Source: an uncultured bacterium (GTDB taxonomy: Bacteria; Bacteroidota; Bacteroidia; Bacteroidales; Muribaculaceae). From it: a DNA stretch of 64,000 bases. This document shows, in pieces, positions 9,197-16,832 of this stretch. The translations under genes were made by a program, and so were the position numbers. The notes under the pieces are model-generated. The model saw only the letters and a list, made by a program, of their open reading frames with translations, made no database searches and was not told the DNA's origin. Every line of letters starts with the position of its first letter. Position 1 is the stretch's first letter. The stretch lies in NCBI GenBank assembly GCA_905214735.1, contig CAJMNI010000007.1:22783-86782 (forward strand), given 5' to 3'.

Positions 9197-9228
9197 CAAA
9201 ATTAGCGAAAATCCGCGTTATTTGCAAT
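9197..9228 (-). promoter_or_regulatory. Bacteroidetes-type promoter for the AlaDH-like gene
   Basis: On the minus strand, ATTG (9228-9225), 20 bases, then TAATTTTG (9204-9197) matches the TTTG-N20-TAnnTTTG pattern with one mismatch in the -33 box. It lies 69 bases before the ATG at 9128. Confidence 0.6.
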
Positions 9229-9234
9229 TTTATG

Positions 9235-9786
9235 CTATTTTTTGTCGTCGGGGCGTTGACGATAGTCGTTGAGGAGGGGCATGAAGGCTTCGACCGAGCG
9301 GGAAATCTGGCGCGATGATTCGAGTTCTTCGCCAGGGAAATGGATGGCTGCCCTGCAGTAGTGGGGAAGCCGGGCGGCGAGGGCGCGGTCGACCTCTTCC
9401 CTGATTTGAGCCGGAGTTTTACCGGCCATCAGCGGGCGCCGTGAATTGTTGGCTATCAGCCGGGTCGTGATGCGGTCGGAAGAGGTGTTGAGCCAGACGG
9501 TGACTCCTTTGGAGAGCATGAAGTCCATGTTGTCGAAGAAGCAGGGTGTGCCCCCTCCGCAGCTGATCACCACATCCTCGAACTCACCGGCCTCGCGGAG
9601 CATCTCCCTTTCGATGCGGCGGAATTCATCTTCCCCTTTCTCTGCGAAGATTTTGGAGACTGTTGAGCGATAGCGCTGCTCGATATAGAAGTCGAGGTCG
9701 ATAAACTGCATTCCGGTGTGCCGGGCGAGGGCGCGGCCGAAAGTGGTCTTGCCGGAAGCCATGTATCCTATGATGAAAATCGTCAT
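9235..9786 (-). CDS. aroK: Shikimate kinase
   Basis: Phosphorylates shikimate at the 3-hydroxyl with ATP, the fifth step of the chorismate pathway. The 183-residue protein has the P-loop GYMASGKTT (residues 7-15), the shikimate-binding Asp30/Asp32 pair (FIDLD), the FRRIE arginine near residue 56, the CGGGTP loop (76-81) and the lid arginines (SRRPLM). Length is normal. The P-loop has Ala-Ser in place of the usual Gly-Ala/Gly-Cys before GKT, still compatible with activity. It starts nine bases after the DUF2752 gene and is the last gene of the ABC-dispanin-DUF2752-aroK cluster. Confidence 0.95.
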   Translation of the reverse strand: MTIFIIGYMASGKTTFGRALARHTGMQFIDLDFYIEQRYRSTVSKIFAEKGEDEFRRIEREMLREAGEFEDVVISCGGGTPCFFDNMDFMLSKGVTVWLNTSSDRITTRLIANNSRRPLMAGKTPAQIREEVDRALAARLPHYCRAAIHFPGEELESSRQISRSVEAFMPLLNDYRQRPDDKK

Positions 9787-9795
9787 GCGGGTGAA

Positions 9796-10173
9796 TCAGA
9801 AAATGTTGCGGCCAATGAACCAGAGGATCATCAGGGTGAAGATCACGGCGATCGCCGCCGGGGAGTTTAGCAGGGAGTAGAGCCTGCGGTAGCGGGTGCG
9901 GAAGAGGGAGACGAAGCCGAGCAGCAAGATGTAGGGCACCATCGAGAGGAGGAACGGGTTGGCGTGCCATGCTCCGGCCCAGTCGCCGTGGAGGAGGGCA
10001 TGGAGCATGCGCTGGCTTCCGCAGCCGGGGCAGTCCCATCCGGTGAGGCTCTTGAAGAGGCAGCGGGGCATCAGTTTCGACTGCGCGGGGTCGACGAAGA
10101 AATAGACCACGGTCATCGCCCCCGCGAGAGTCGCGGCCAATGCCACAGCGGTGATTTTCAATGATTTTGTCAT
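9796..10173 (-). CDS. DUF2752 small membrane protein
   Basis: A 125-residue membrane protein with an N-terminal helix (about residues 7-25), the DUF2752 signature CLFKSLTGWDCPGCGSQRM around residues 38-56 (two conserved cysteines in CPGCG), and two further hydrophobic helices, the last ending near the C-terminus at about residue 124. The family's biochemical role is unknown. It starts 30 bases after the dispanin-like gene; DUF2752 and CD225 or TM2 proteins are often neighbours in Bacteroidetes, so the two may act together in the inner membrane. The CPGC pair could bind metal or form a disulfide; this is inference. Confidence 0.85.
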   Translation of the reverse strand: MTKSLKITAVALAATLAGAMTVVYFFVDPAQSKLMPRCLFKSLTGWDCPGCGSQRMLHALLHGDWAGAWHANPFLLSMVPYILLLGFVSLFRTRYRRLYSLLNSPAAIAVIFTLMILWFIGRNIF

Positions 10174-10203
10174 TGCGGAGAGAGGGTTGCGGCTTCGGGC
10201 CTG

Positions 10204-10776
10204 TTATTGCATGAGAATCGAGAGGGGGATGTAGAGGCTGCCCCATACGATACCGGCCACGATCGAGACGATGATCCAGATCTGGGCGTTTTTCGACGCA
10301 CGTTCGGCTCCGGCGTAATCGCGGGAGAAATATTTTGTGGATACGGAGCTTGCGTAGATGATTGCCACCACACCGGCGGGGAGGCAGCAGACGAGAGTCG
10401 CGGCGATGGCCCAGAAGAGATAGGTCGGGGGCATCGGGGGCTGCTGGCCGGGCTGCATATCCGGCTGTTGCCCGGGCTGTTGCTGCTGAGCGGGCGCCGC
10501 GGGATAGTAGCCGCCGAAAACCGGCCGCGGTGCGCCGGGAGCCGGCTGCTGAGCCGGTTGCTGAGCCGGCTGGTCGGCCTGAGCCTGAGCCTTTTCAGGA
10601 TCGAAGTTCACGCCGAGGGTTTCGGCCCAGACTTCGTCGTTGCTTTTCACCGGGGGCTGCGGGATTGCCGGGGGCGTCTGCTTTTTATCAAGCTCGTTGT
10701 CAGGATTCTCGTTTTTGAGATTCTCATTGTCGAGATTCTCGTTGTCGAGTTTCTCTTTATCGGGATTTTCTTCCAT
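10204..10776 (-). CDS. CD225/dispanin-family membrane protein with repetitive N-terminus
   Basis: A 190-residue protein. The first 32 residues are five imperfect five-residue repeats of the (L/P)(D/K)NEN type, followed by a Pro/Gln-rich disordered region to about residue 110. The C-terminus has the two membrane helices of the CD225/dispanin family, with a conserved cytoplasmic loop (YASSVSTKYFSRDYAGAERASKNAQIW) cut here into its key parts: double Cys before the loop (CCLPAG), a DYxGAxRASKxA core, and a second helix to the end. Bacterial members are of unknown function; animal relatives (IFITM) alter membrane fusion. It lies between an ABC exporter and DUF2752 in one operon. Confidence 0.8.
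   Translation of the reverse strand: MEENPDKEKLDNENLDNENLKNENPDNELDKKQTPPAIPQPPVKSNDEVWAETLGVNFDPEKAQAQADQPAQQPAQQPAPGAPRPVFGGYYPAAPAQQQQPGQQPDMQPGQQPPMPPTYLFWAIAATLVCCLPAGVVAIIYASSVSTKYFSRDYAGAERASKNAQIWIIVSIVAGIVWGSLYIPLSILMQ
10696..10770 (-). repeat. Five imperfect 15-bp tandem repeats inside the dispanin gene
   Basis: Five consecutive 15-base units (10696, 10711, 10726, 10741, 10756) share the plus-strand form g/attgtcgagattctc. They encode the (L/P)(D/K)NEN repeats at the N-terminus. Since 15 is a multiple of three, copy changes would keep the frame. Confidence 0.85.
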
Positions 10777-10812
10777 TGTATTTCGGAATTGGGAGTTCTG
10801 GATGATGATGAT

Positions 10813-12657
10813 TTAGACCTGCTGCATGTCGACGAGGTGCTTGTAGATTCCACCCTTGGCGATCAGTTCGGCGTGGGTTCCGACCTCTGCGATCTCACCC
10901 TGGTTGAGCACGACGATCCGGTCAGCGTTGACGATAGTCGAGAGGCGGTGGGCGATCACTATGGTTGTGCGGTCTTTCATAAGTTTTTCGAGGGCTTCCT
11001 GCACGAGGCGTTCGCTCTCGGTGTCGAGAGCCGAAGTGGCCTCGTCGAGGATAAGGATGGAGGGATTCTTGAGGATGGCGCGGGCGATGCTTATTCTCTG
11101 GCGCTGGCCTCCGGAGAGGCGGCAGCCGCGGTCGCCAATCATGGTGTCGTAGCCATGTTCGGTGGCGAGGATGAAGTCGTGGGCGTTGGCGATTCGGGCC
11201 GCCTCCTCCACCTGCTCGGGGGTGGCGTCGGTGACGCCGAAAGCTATGTTGTTGAAAATGGTGTCGTTGAAGAGGATGGCCTCCTGGTTGACGTTACCCA
11301 TCAGCGAGCGGAGGTCGCGCACCCTCAGCTCCTTGACGTTGATGTCGTCGACTTCGATTTCACCCTCATGGATGTCCCAGAAGCGGGGGATGAGGTCGAC
11401 GAGTGTAGATTTCCCGGAACCCGACTGGCCGACGATAGCCACGGTCTCTCCGGGATTTACGCGGAGGTTGATGTGGCGGAGCACCTCCTTTTGCTCCTCG
11501 TCGTTATAGGCGAACGAGACGTCTTTGAAAGTCACGCTGCTCTTATGGCCGGCATCGGCGGGGAGAGACTTGGGTTGCTCGGGGTCGGTGATCGGGTTGA
11601 CGGCGTCGAGGATCTTGTCGATGCGGTCTTTGGCTGCCATGCCCTTCTTGATGGTGTAGGAAGTCTTGGCCAGCTCCTTGGCGGGGTTGATCATCGAATA
11701 GAACATCACCATATAGTAGATGAACTGGGAGGCGTCGATCGAAGAATTGCCGGTGAGGATCAGCGAGCCGCCGAACCATAGGATCACGGCCACGGCGAAA
11801 GTGCCGAGAAATTCGCTCATAGGGTGGGCGAGCACATGGCGGCGCGACACGCTGTTCTGGATGCGGTAAAGCTCGCCGCACTGCTCGGCGAAGCGGCGTT
11901 CCATCGTCTTCTCGGCGTTGAAGGCCTTGATGATGCGCAGGCCTCCGATCGATTCCTCGGTGTTGGCGAGGATCTCGCCCCATTTGTTCTGGGCGGCCAG
12001 CGACTTGTGGCGGAGCTTCTTGCCGACGAGCCCCATGCAGAAGCCGACGATCGGGAGCATCAGGAAGACGAAGACGGTGAGCTGCCAGCTGATCACGATC
12101 ATCATGCCGAGGCAGGCCACGATCATGATCGGATATTTCACGAGCGAGAAGAGGGAGGCCATGACGGAGGTCTGCACCTCCTGCACGTCGCCCGAGAGGC
12201 GGGCCATGATGTCGCCCTTGCGCTCGTTGGTGAAGAAACCGATCGGAAGCGACACGATCTTGTCATACATCTCCTGGCGGATGTCGCGCATCACTCCGTT
12301 CTGCATCGGGATGGTGAAATATTCCGATAGATAGGCTGTTATCACCTTGAAGAAAGTCATCACCACGAGGATCACGCAGAGCAGGGCGAGCGTCATCGAC
12401 GCCCCCTCGGTGGAGATGAGTGTCTCGACATAATAGTAGAAATTGTTGATCATCACGTCTTTGAAATCTGCAGACCCAATCTCCATATATTGATAATGGT
12501 CGTTGGAGATCTGGAACAGCATCTGCAGGATCGGCATGATGAAGGCGAACGAAAAGAGGGTGAAAAAGGCTGTGAGCAGGTTGAAGAGGATGCTCAGCAG
12601 GATATTCCCCTTGTAGGGACGGGCGTATCGTTTGAGAAATTTGAAAAGTTCCTTCAT
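10813..12657 (-). CDS. ABC exporter, fused permease-ATPase (MsbA/LmrA-like)
   Basis: A half-transporter with an N-terminal six-helix membrane domain and a C-terminal ATPase domain; it probably works as a homodimer to export a lipid or hydrophobic compound. With numbering from an upstream ATG at 12681, the Walker A is GQSGSGKST (418-426), the signature LSGGQ (522-526), Walker B LILDE (543-547) and H-loop His578. I prefer the start at 12657 (MKELFKFLKRYARPYKG) because it begins directly at the conserved amphipathic elbow; the eight residues before it look unconserved. It leads the operon with dispanin (36 bases), DUF2752 and aroK. Substrate is not predictable from sequence. Confidence 0.9.
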   Translation of the reverse strand: MKELFKFLKRYARPYKGNILLSILFNLLTAFFTLFSFAFIMPILQMLFQISNDHYQYMEIGSADFKDVMINNFYYYVETLISTEGASMTLALLCVILVVMTFFKVITAYLSEYFTIPMQNGVMRDIRQEMYDKIVSLPIGFFTNERKGDIMARLSGDVQEVQTSVMASLFSLVKYPIMIVACLGMMIVISWQLTVFVFLMLPIVGFCMGLVGKKLRHKSLAAQNKWGEILANTEESIGGLRIIKAFNAEKTMERRFAEQCGELYRIQNSVSRRHVLAHPMSEFLGTFAVAVILWFGGSLILTGNSSIDASQFIYYMVMFYSMINPAKELAKTSYTIKKGMAAKDRIDKILDAVNPITDPEQPKSLPADAGHKSSVTFKDVSFAYNDEEQKEVLRHINLRVNPGETVAIVGQSGSGKSTLVDLIPRFWDIHEGEIEVDDINVKELRVRDLRSLMGNVNQEAILFNDTIFNNIAFGVTDATPEQVEEAARIANAHDFILATEHGYDTMIGDRGCRLSGGQRQRISIARAILKNPSILILDEATSALDTESERLVQEALEKLMKDRTTIVIAHRLSTIVNADRIVVLNQGEIAEVGTHAELIAKGGIYKHLVDMQQV

Positions 12658-12788
12658 GATTCGGGCGTTGAGAATCGCCAAAAATTGTTTGGAGGCGTTT
12701 TTTTATGACACGAGGTCTTATTCGCGGTGATTGGTTTATTATGAGGTGCAAAATTAATCAAAATTTTCCGGAAATGAGAAAAATTGAT

Positions 12789-12796
12789 TATTTTTG
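12789..12796 (+). promoter_or_regulatory. -7 element (TATTTTTG) before yqeY-like gene
   Basis: TATTTTTG fits the Bacteroidetes TAnnTTTG box; the -33 region holds only an A/T-rich TTTT. It lies 73 bases before the ATG at 12870 and shows that the longer in-frame ATG at 12705 is upstream of transcription start. A minus-strand CAAAATTA at 12749-12756 may serve the divergent ABC gene. Confidence 0.5.
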
Positions 12797-12869
12797 CGGA
12801 TTAAAGCAAAAAATAGACCGGGAAAGGGGTGGGAATGCGCCCGTTTGCCCGGGAGAAAACGATAAAGAT

Positions 12870-13319
12870 ATGGATCTGTTTGAAAGAGTGAGCGAAGACA
12901 TCAAGAAGGCGATGCTTGCTCGCGAAAAGGTGCGTCTCGAAGCTCTCAGGGGCGCTAAGAAAGAGTTTTTGGAGGCCAAGACCGCGAAAGGGGCCAACGG
13001 CGAACTGAGCGACGAGACGGCCACGAAGATCATCATGAAGATGGTGAAGCAGCGGAAGGAGAGCGCCAATATCTATAAGGAGAACGGGCGGCCGGAGCTT
13101 GCCGACAACGAGCTTGCCGAAGCGGCAGTGCTCGAGGAGTATCTTCCGAAGCAGCTCACGGCCGAGGAGCTCGACGCCGAACTTCGCGCCATCATAGCCG
13201 AAGTCGGGGCCACGAGTCCGAAAGAGATGGGGAAGGTTATGGGCGTGGCTTCCAAACGACTCGCCGGCCGCGCCGAGGGTCGCGCGATTTCGGCAGCCGT
13301 CAAGGCTCTGCTCGCATAA
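12870..13319 (+). CDS. GatB/YqeY domain protein
   Basis: A 149-residue helical protein of the YqeY family, related to the tail domain of the GatB amidotransferase subunit that contacts tRNA. Key features are the start MDLFERVSEDIKKAM, a central KQRKESANIYKENGR motif, EEYLPKQL, and the C-terminal GKVMGVASKRLAGRAEGR signature. The family has no established enzymatic activity; it is assumed to bind tRNA or tRNA-related proteins. I chose the ATG at 12870, not 12705, because homologues begin there and a promoter box lies between. The next gene, serS, is 88 bases downstream, which suits a translation-related role. Confidence 0.9.
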   Translation: MDLFERVSEDIKKAMLAREKVRLEALRGAKKEFLEAKTAKGANGELSDETATKIIMKMVKQRKESANIYKENGRPELADNELAEAAVLEEYLPKQLTAEELDAELRAIIAEVGATSPKEMGKVMGVASKRLAGRAEGRAISAAVKALLA

Positions 13320-13406
13320 AACCGCGCTTTGCCGGTTTTGACATCGGCATTGTCCCGAGGGGATTGACATGGGAAAGATTATTAACAAGAAACAAAATCA
13401 AGCACG

Positions 13407-14678
13407 ATGCTTACACTTCAGACAATAAAAGCTGATCCTGAGTTTGTGATCAAACGTCTGGCCGTAAAAGGATTCGACGGCCGCGGCGTGATAACCGAAA
13501 TCCTTGAAATCGACGCAGAGCGCCGCCGTCTTCAGCAGAAGACCGACTCCGATGCCTCCGAACTGAAGAAGCTGGCCGCCTCGATCGGCAAGCTGATGAA
13601 GGAGGGTAAGAAAGAGGAGGCCGAGAGCGTGAAGCAGCAGGTGGCCGACATCAAGGGAGCCACTAAAGGATTGCAGGATCGTCTCGAAGAGTGCGAGAAG
13701 AAGATGACGGCTCTTCTGCTGACAGTGCCCAATCTTCCGTGCGCCGCAGTTCCCGAGGGCCTGACGGCCGAGGACAACGTGGTTGAGAAGACCGGCGGCC
13801 CGATGCCCGATCTTCCCGAAGACGCCCTTCCCCATTGGGAACTGGCCAAGAAATACAATATCATCGACTTCGAGCTGGGTGTCAAGGTGACAGGCGCAGG
13901 TTTCCCCTTCTATGTAGGCAAGGGTGCGCGTCTGCAGCGCGCTCTTATCCAGTTCTTCCTCGACGAGGCCTGGAAGGCCGGTTATATCGAGGTTGAGCCG
14001 CCGTTTGTCGTGAACGAGGCTTCGGGCTACGGCACGGGCCAGCTCCCCGACAAGGAGGGGCAGATGTATCACGTCAACCTCGACAATCTCTATCTGATCC
14101 CGACCGCCGAGGTTCCGGTGACCAACATCTATCGCGACGTGATCCTCACCGAGGAGGAGCTTCCGAAGAAGAATTGCGCCTATTCCCCCTGCTGGCGCCG
14201 TGAGGCCGGCAGCTACGGCAAGGATGTGCGCGGCCTCAACCGCCTGCATCAGTTTGACAAGGTGGAGATCGTGCGCATAGAGCGTCCCGAAGATTCCTAC
14301 GCCGCTCTCGAAGAGATGAAAGGCCATGTGCAGGGTCTTCTCGAGAAACTCGGACTTCCCTGGCATATCCTTCGCCTCTGCGGCGGCGACATGAGCTTCA
14401 CGTCGGCCATCACGTTCGACTTCGAAGTCTGGTCGGCAGCCCAGAAGAGATGGCTCGAGGTTTCGTCGGTCAGCAACTTCGAGACCTATCAGGCCAACCG
14501 CCTCAAATGCCGTTATCGCGGCAAGGACAAGAAGATGCATCTCTGCCACACGCTCAACGGTTCGGCGCTTGCCCTGCCCCGCATCGTGGCCGCTCTGCTT
14601 GAGAACAACCAGACGCCCGAGGGCATCATCGTTCCGGAGTGCCTGAGAAAATACACCGGTTTCGACATCATCGACTAA
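13407..14678 (+). CDS. serS: Seryl-tRNA synthetase
   Basis: Charges tRNA(Ser) (and tRNA(Sec) where present) with serine in the cytoplasm. The 423-residue protein has the N-terminal long coiled-coil arm (about residues 30-110) that grips the tRNA variable arm, followed by the class II core: motif 2 with CWRREAGSYGKDVRGLNR (about 256-276) and motif 3 GSALALPRIVAALLE near residue 390. TAEVPVTN, the serine-binding region, is present. Length and order are as usual for bacterial SerS. Start is supported by the conserved MLTLQTIKADPEFV opening. Confidence 0.97.
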   Translation: MLTLQTIKADPEFVIKRLAVKGFDGRGVITEILEIDAERRRLQQKTDSDASELKKLAASIGKLMKEGKKEEAESVKQQVADIKGATKGLQDRLEECEKKMTALLLTVPNLPCAAVPEGLTAEDNVVEKTGGPMPDLPEDALPHWELAKKYNIIDFELGVKVTGAGFPFYVGKGARLQRALIQFFLDEAWKAGYIEVEPPFVVNEASGYGTGQLPDKEGQMYHVNLDNLYLIPTAEVPVTNIYRDVILTEEELPKKNCAYSPCWRREAGSYGKDVRGLNRLHQFDKVEIVRIERPEDSYAALEEMKGHVQGLLEKLGLPWHILRLCGGDMSFTSAITFDFEVWSAAQKRWLEVSSVSNFETYQANRLKCRYRGKDKKMHLCHTLNGSALALPRIVAALLENNQTPEGIIVPECLRKYTGFDIID

Positions 14679-14789
14679 AACGGCGGTCGGTCGGAGCGGT
14701 TCTGCCGCTCCGGCCGGTTCGGCCGTCAGCCGTGTGAGCCGACAGCATAACCCCTATTAACCATTACTAACTAATCAAATTTCTACGGT
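14679..14789 (+). other. GC-rich hairpin region between serS and pseudokinase gene
   Basis: The spacer holds GGTCGGAGCGG and CCGCTCCGGCC around a short TTCTG loop (one G-U pair), followed by further GCC/GGC-rich sequence but no T run. It may be an RNA hairpin that protects the serS end; it is not a classic intrinsic terminator, so read-through to the next gene is possible. Confidence 0.4.
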
Positions 14790-15575
14790 TTGGAAAATCA
14801 GAAAAAAGAAGAAGGCCTGGCCTACGTAAGCAAAGAAGAGAAAAAAATTCCGATCAACGACCCGACGGGGAAATGGTCGGATCTTACGCTTCTGCCCGAA
14901 TGGGGAGAGGAGTATTATGACGTCTACACCGTGCGGAAGCATGGCAAATGGGTGATGCTCAAGGCTCTTAAGAAAGAGTTTGCCGACGATCCGGAATATC
15001 GGAAGATGCTCGAGCAGGAGTTTGACACGCGTTATAACCTGGCGCATCCCAACGTGGTTATGGTCAACGACCTCGAGGAGGTTCCTGGAGTGGGCCTGGC
15101 GATCATCACCGACGACGTATACGGCTACTCGCTGCGCCGCCTGATCGACGAGAAGCGACTGACGCCGAAGATCGTCTACCGGCTTCAGACCCAGCTGCTC
15201 GACGCCCTGCAATATCTGCAGGAGGAGCATCTTGTGCATGCCCCCATCACTCCCGAGACGATCATCTTCACGGAATATACCGAGAATCTGAAGCTGATCA
15301 ACGTGGGCTATTCCAAGCAGTCGTCGCTGTCGAAAGCCGACACGGAGGAGGATCTTCGGAGCTACGGACGTGTGCTCAACGAAGTGCTCGACCATCTTCC
15401 CACGTCGCTTCCGCGCCTGCGCCGCATAGCCCGCAAGTGCGAGGGGGGCGGGTATTACTCCGTTCCCGACCTTCAGCTCGACATGGAAAAACGGAGCAGC
15501 GGACAACTTTATATAATCATCTGCTGTTTCATCGTTATAATGATAGGCGTTCTCGTGTGGCTTTCCATGCGATGA
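14790..15575 (+). CDS. Tail-anchored protein pseudokinase
   Basis: A 261-residue protein with a protein-kinase-like fold and a single C-terminal membrane helix (about 240-258) ending in a short tail. Kinase landmarks: the beta-3 lysine in VMLKAL (Lys58), an alpha-C Glu near 75-77, an inter-lobe hinge near residue 105, and an alpha-F-like Asp in DLRSYG (Asp188). The catalytic loop, normally HRDLKPEN, reads HAPITPET (150-157), and the DFG triad reads NVG (171-173), so the catalytic Asp, Lys, Asn and metal-binding Asp are all gone. It should bind rather than phosphorylate. The start is a TTG; in frame upstream there is a TAA at 14772 and no ATG. Partner unknown. Confidence 0.8.
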   Translation: MENQKKEEGLAYVSKEEKKIPINDPTGKWSDLTLLPEWGEEYYDVYTVRKHGKWVMLKALKKEFADDPEYRKMLEQEFDTRYNLAHPNVVMVNDLEEVPGVGLAIITDDVYGYSLRRLIDEKRLTPKIVYRLQTQLLDALQYLQEEHLVHAPITPETIIFTEYTENLKLINVGYSKQSSLSKADTEEDLRSYGRVLNEVLDHLPTSLPRLRRIARKCEGGGYYSVPDLQLDMEKRSSGQLYIIICCFIVIMIGVLVWLSMR

Positions 15576-15701
15576 ACAGCCTGAATCCGATTCCGCTCCG
15601 CCAATGCCGCCGGCCGATGCCGGCATAGCAGACACCCCGCAGAAGAGATTCCCTGTAAAATCTATCCAAGGAAAGGAGCCATCCTCTATTCAAGGCCCGA
15701 A

Positions 15702-16829
15702 ATGTTAGAAATCAAAAAAATAAATCCGACTCCGGCTGAACTGCGCAAGTTTATCAAATTCCAGATAAACCTCTATGCCGACAATTCCTGTTATGTTCCG
15801 CCGCTCGTGCTCGACGAGGTCAACACCCTGATGCCTTCGAAAAATCCGGCGTTCGATTTCTGCGACGCTGCCTATTTCATGGCCTATCGCGACGGGAAGC
15901 CCGTGGGGCGCATCGCCGCGATGATCAACCGTCAGGTCAACGAGAAATGCGGCCAGCGTCTCTGCAGGTTCGGCTATATCGACTTTGTCGACGACCCCGA
16001 GGTGTCGGCCGCGCTGATGAAAGCCGCCGAAGAGTGGGGCCGCGAGCAGGGGATGGACAGAATCATCGGTCCGCTCGGTTTCACCGACCTCGACCACGAG
16101 GGGATGCTGGTGGAAGGCTTCGACGAATTGTCGACTATGGCCACCATCTACAATTATCCTTATTATCCGGAGCATCTCGAACGTCTCGGATATAAGAAAG
16201 AGTCGGACTGGGTGGAATTTCTGATGGAGGTGCCCGACGAAATCCCGGAGCGGTTCAGCCGCATGGCCGAACTGGTTAAACAGAAATACAACCTGCGGGT
16301 GGTGAAATATAAATCGCGCCGCAAAGTCAAGGAGGATTACGGCCACGCGCTGTTTCATCTTGTGAACGACGCCTACCGCGATCTTTATCAATATTCTATG
16401 CTGACCGAAAGGCAGATAGATTACTATATCGGGATTTATCTTGACCTTCTCGACCTCGATCTTCTTTCGCTCGTGGTCGACGGCAACGACCGACTTGTCG
16501 GCGTCGGCATATCAATGCCCTCGATGAGCCGCGCGCTGCAGAAATCCCACGGCAAATTCCTTCCGATGGGGTGGTATCACCTGCTGAAGGGGCTCAAGGG
16601 GAAAAACGACCGCGTCGACCTTCTGCTCGTGGCCGTGCATCCCGATTATCAGAACAAGGGAGTCAACGCCCTCTTCTTCCAGGACCTCCTGCAATATTAT
16701 ATAAAGAACGGCTATAAATATGCCGAGTCGAATCCGGAGATGGAGACCAACGCGAAGGTTCAGAGCCAGTGGAGTCTATTCAATCCCCGGCAGCACAGGC
16801 GCAGACGCAGCTACGCCAAAGAATTGTAG
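15702..16829 (+). CDS. GNAT-superfamily N-acetyltransferase-like protein
   Basis: A 375-residue soluble protein of a family common in Bacteroidetes and often annotated as N-acetyltransferase. The N-terminal part (LEIKKINPTPAELRKFIKF, then YVPPLVLDE) and the middle GPLGFTDLDHEGMLVEGFD are characteristic. The C-terminal GNAT-like core includes LLLVAVHPDYQNKGVNALFF at about residue 310, which resembles the acetyl-CoA-binding A motif (V-x-P-x-x-Q-x-x-G), and ends in a basic tail. The acceptor is not known. It ends four bases before menG, so they are likely co-transcribed. Confidence 0.75.
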   Translation: MLEIKKINPTPAELRKFIKFQINLYADNSCYVPPLVLDEVNTLMPSKNPAFDFCDAAYFMAYRDGKPVGRIAAMINRQVNEKCGQRLCRFGYIDFVDDPEVSAALMKAAEEWGREQGMDRIIGPLGFTDLDHEGMLVEGFDELSTMATIYNYPYYPEHLERLGYKKESDWVEFLMEVPDEIPERFSRMAELVKQKYNLRVVKYKSRRKVKEDYGHALFHLVNDAYRDLYQYSMLTERQIDYYIGIYLDLLDLDLLSLVVDGNDRLVGVGISMPSMSRALQKSHGKFLPMGWYHLLKGLKGKNDRVDLLLVAVHPDYQNKGVNALFFQDLLQYYIKNGYKYAESNPEMETNAKVQSQWSLFNPRQHRRRRSYAKEL

Positions 16830-16832
16830 AGA

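Noticed and set aside
10207..11781. Plus-strand open frame across the dispanin and ABC genes
   Set aside because: It crosses two well-supported genes and an intergenic spacer in the antisense direction.
12705..12869. N-terminal extension of the YqeY-like gene
   Set aside because: It is low in conservation and spans the promoter box at 12789; homologues start at 12870.
15576..15701. Spacer tested for a tRNA gene
   Set aside because: It has a GCC/GGC hairpin but no acceptor stem, TTC loop or anticodon pattern.
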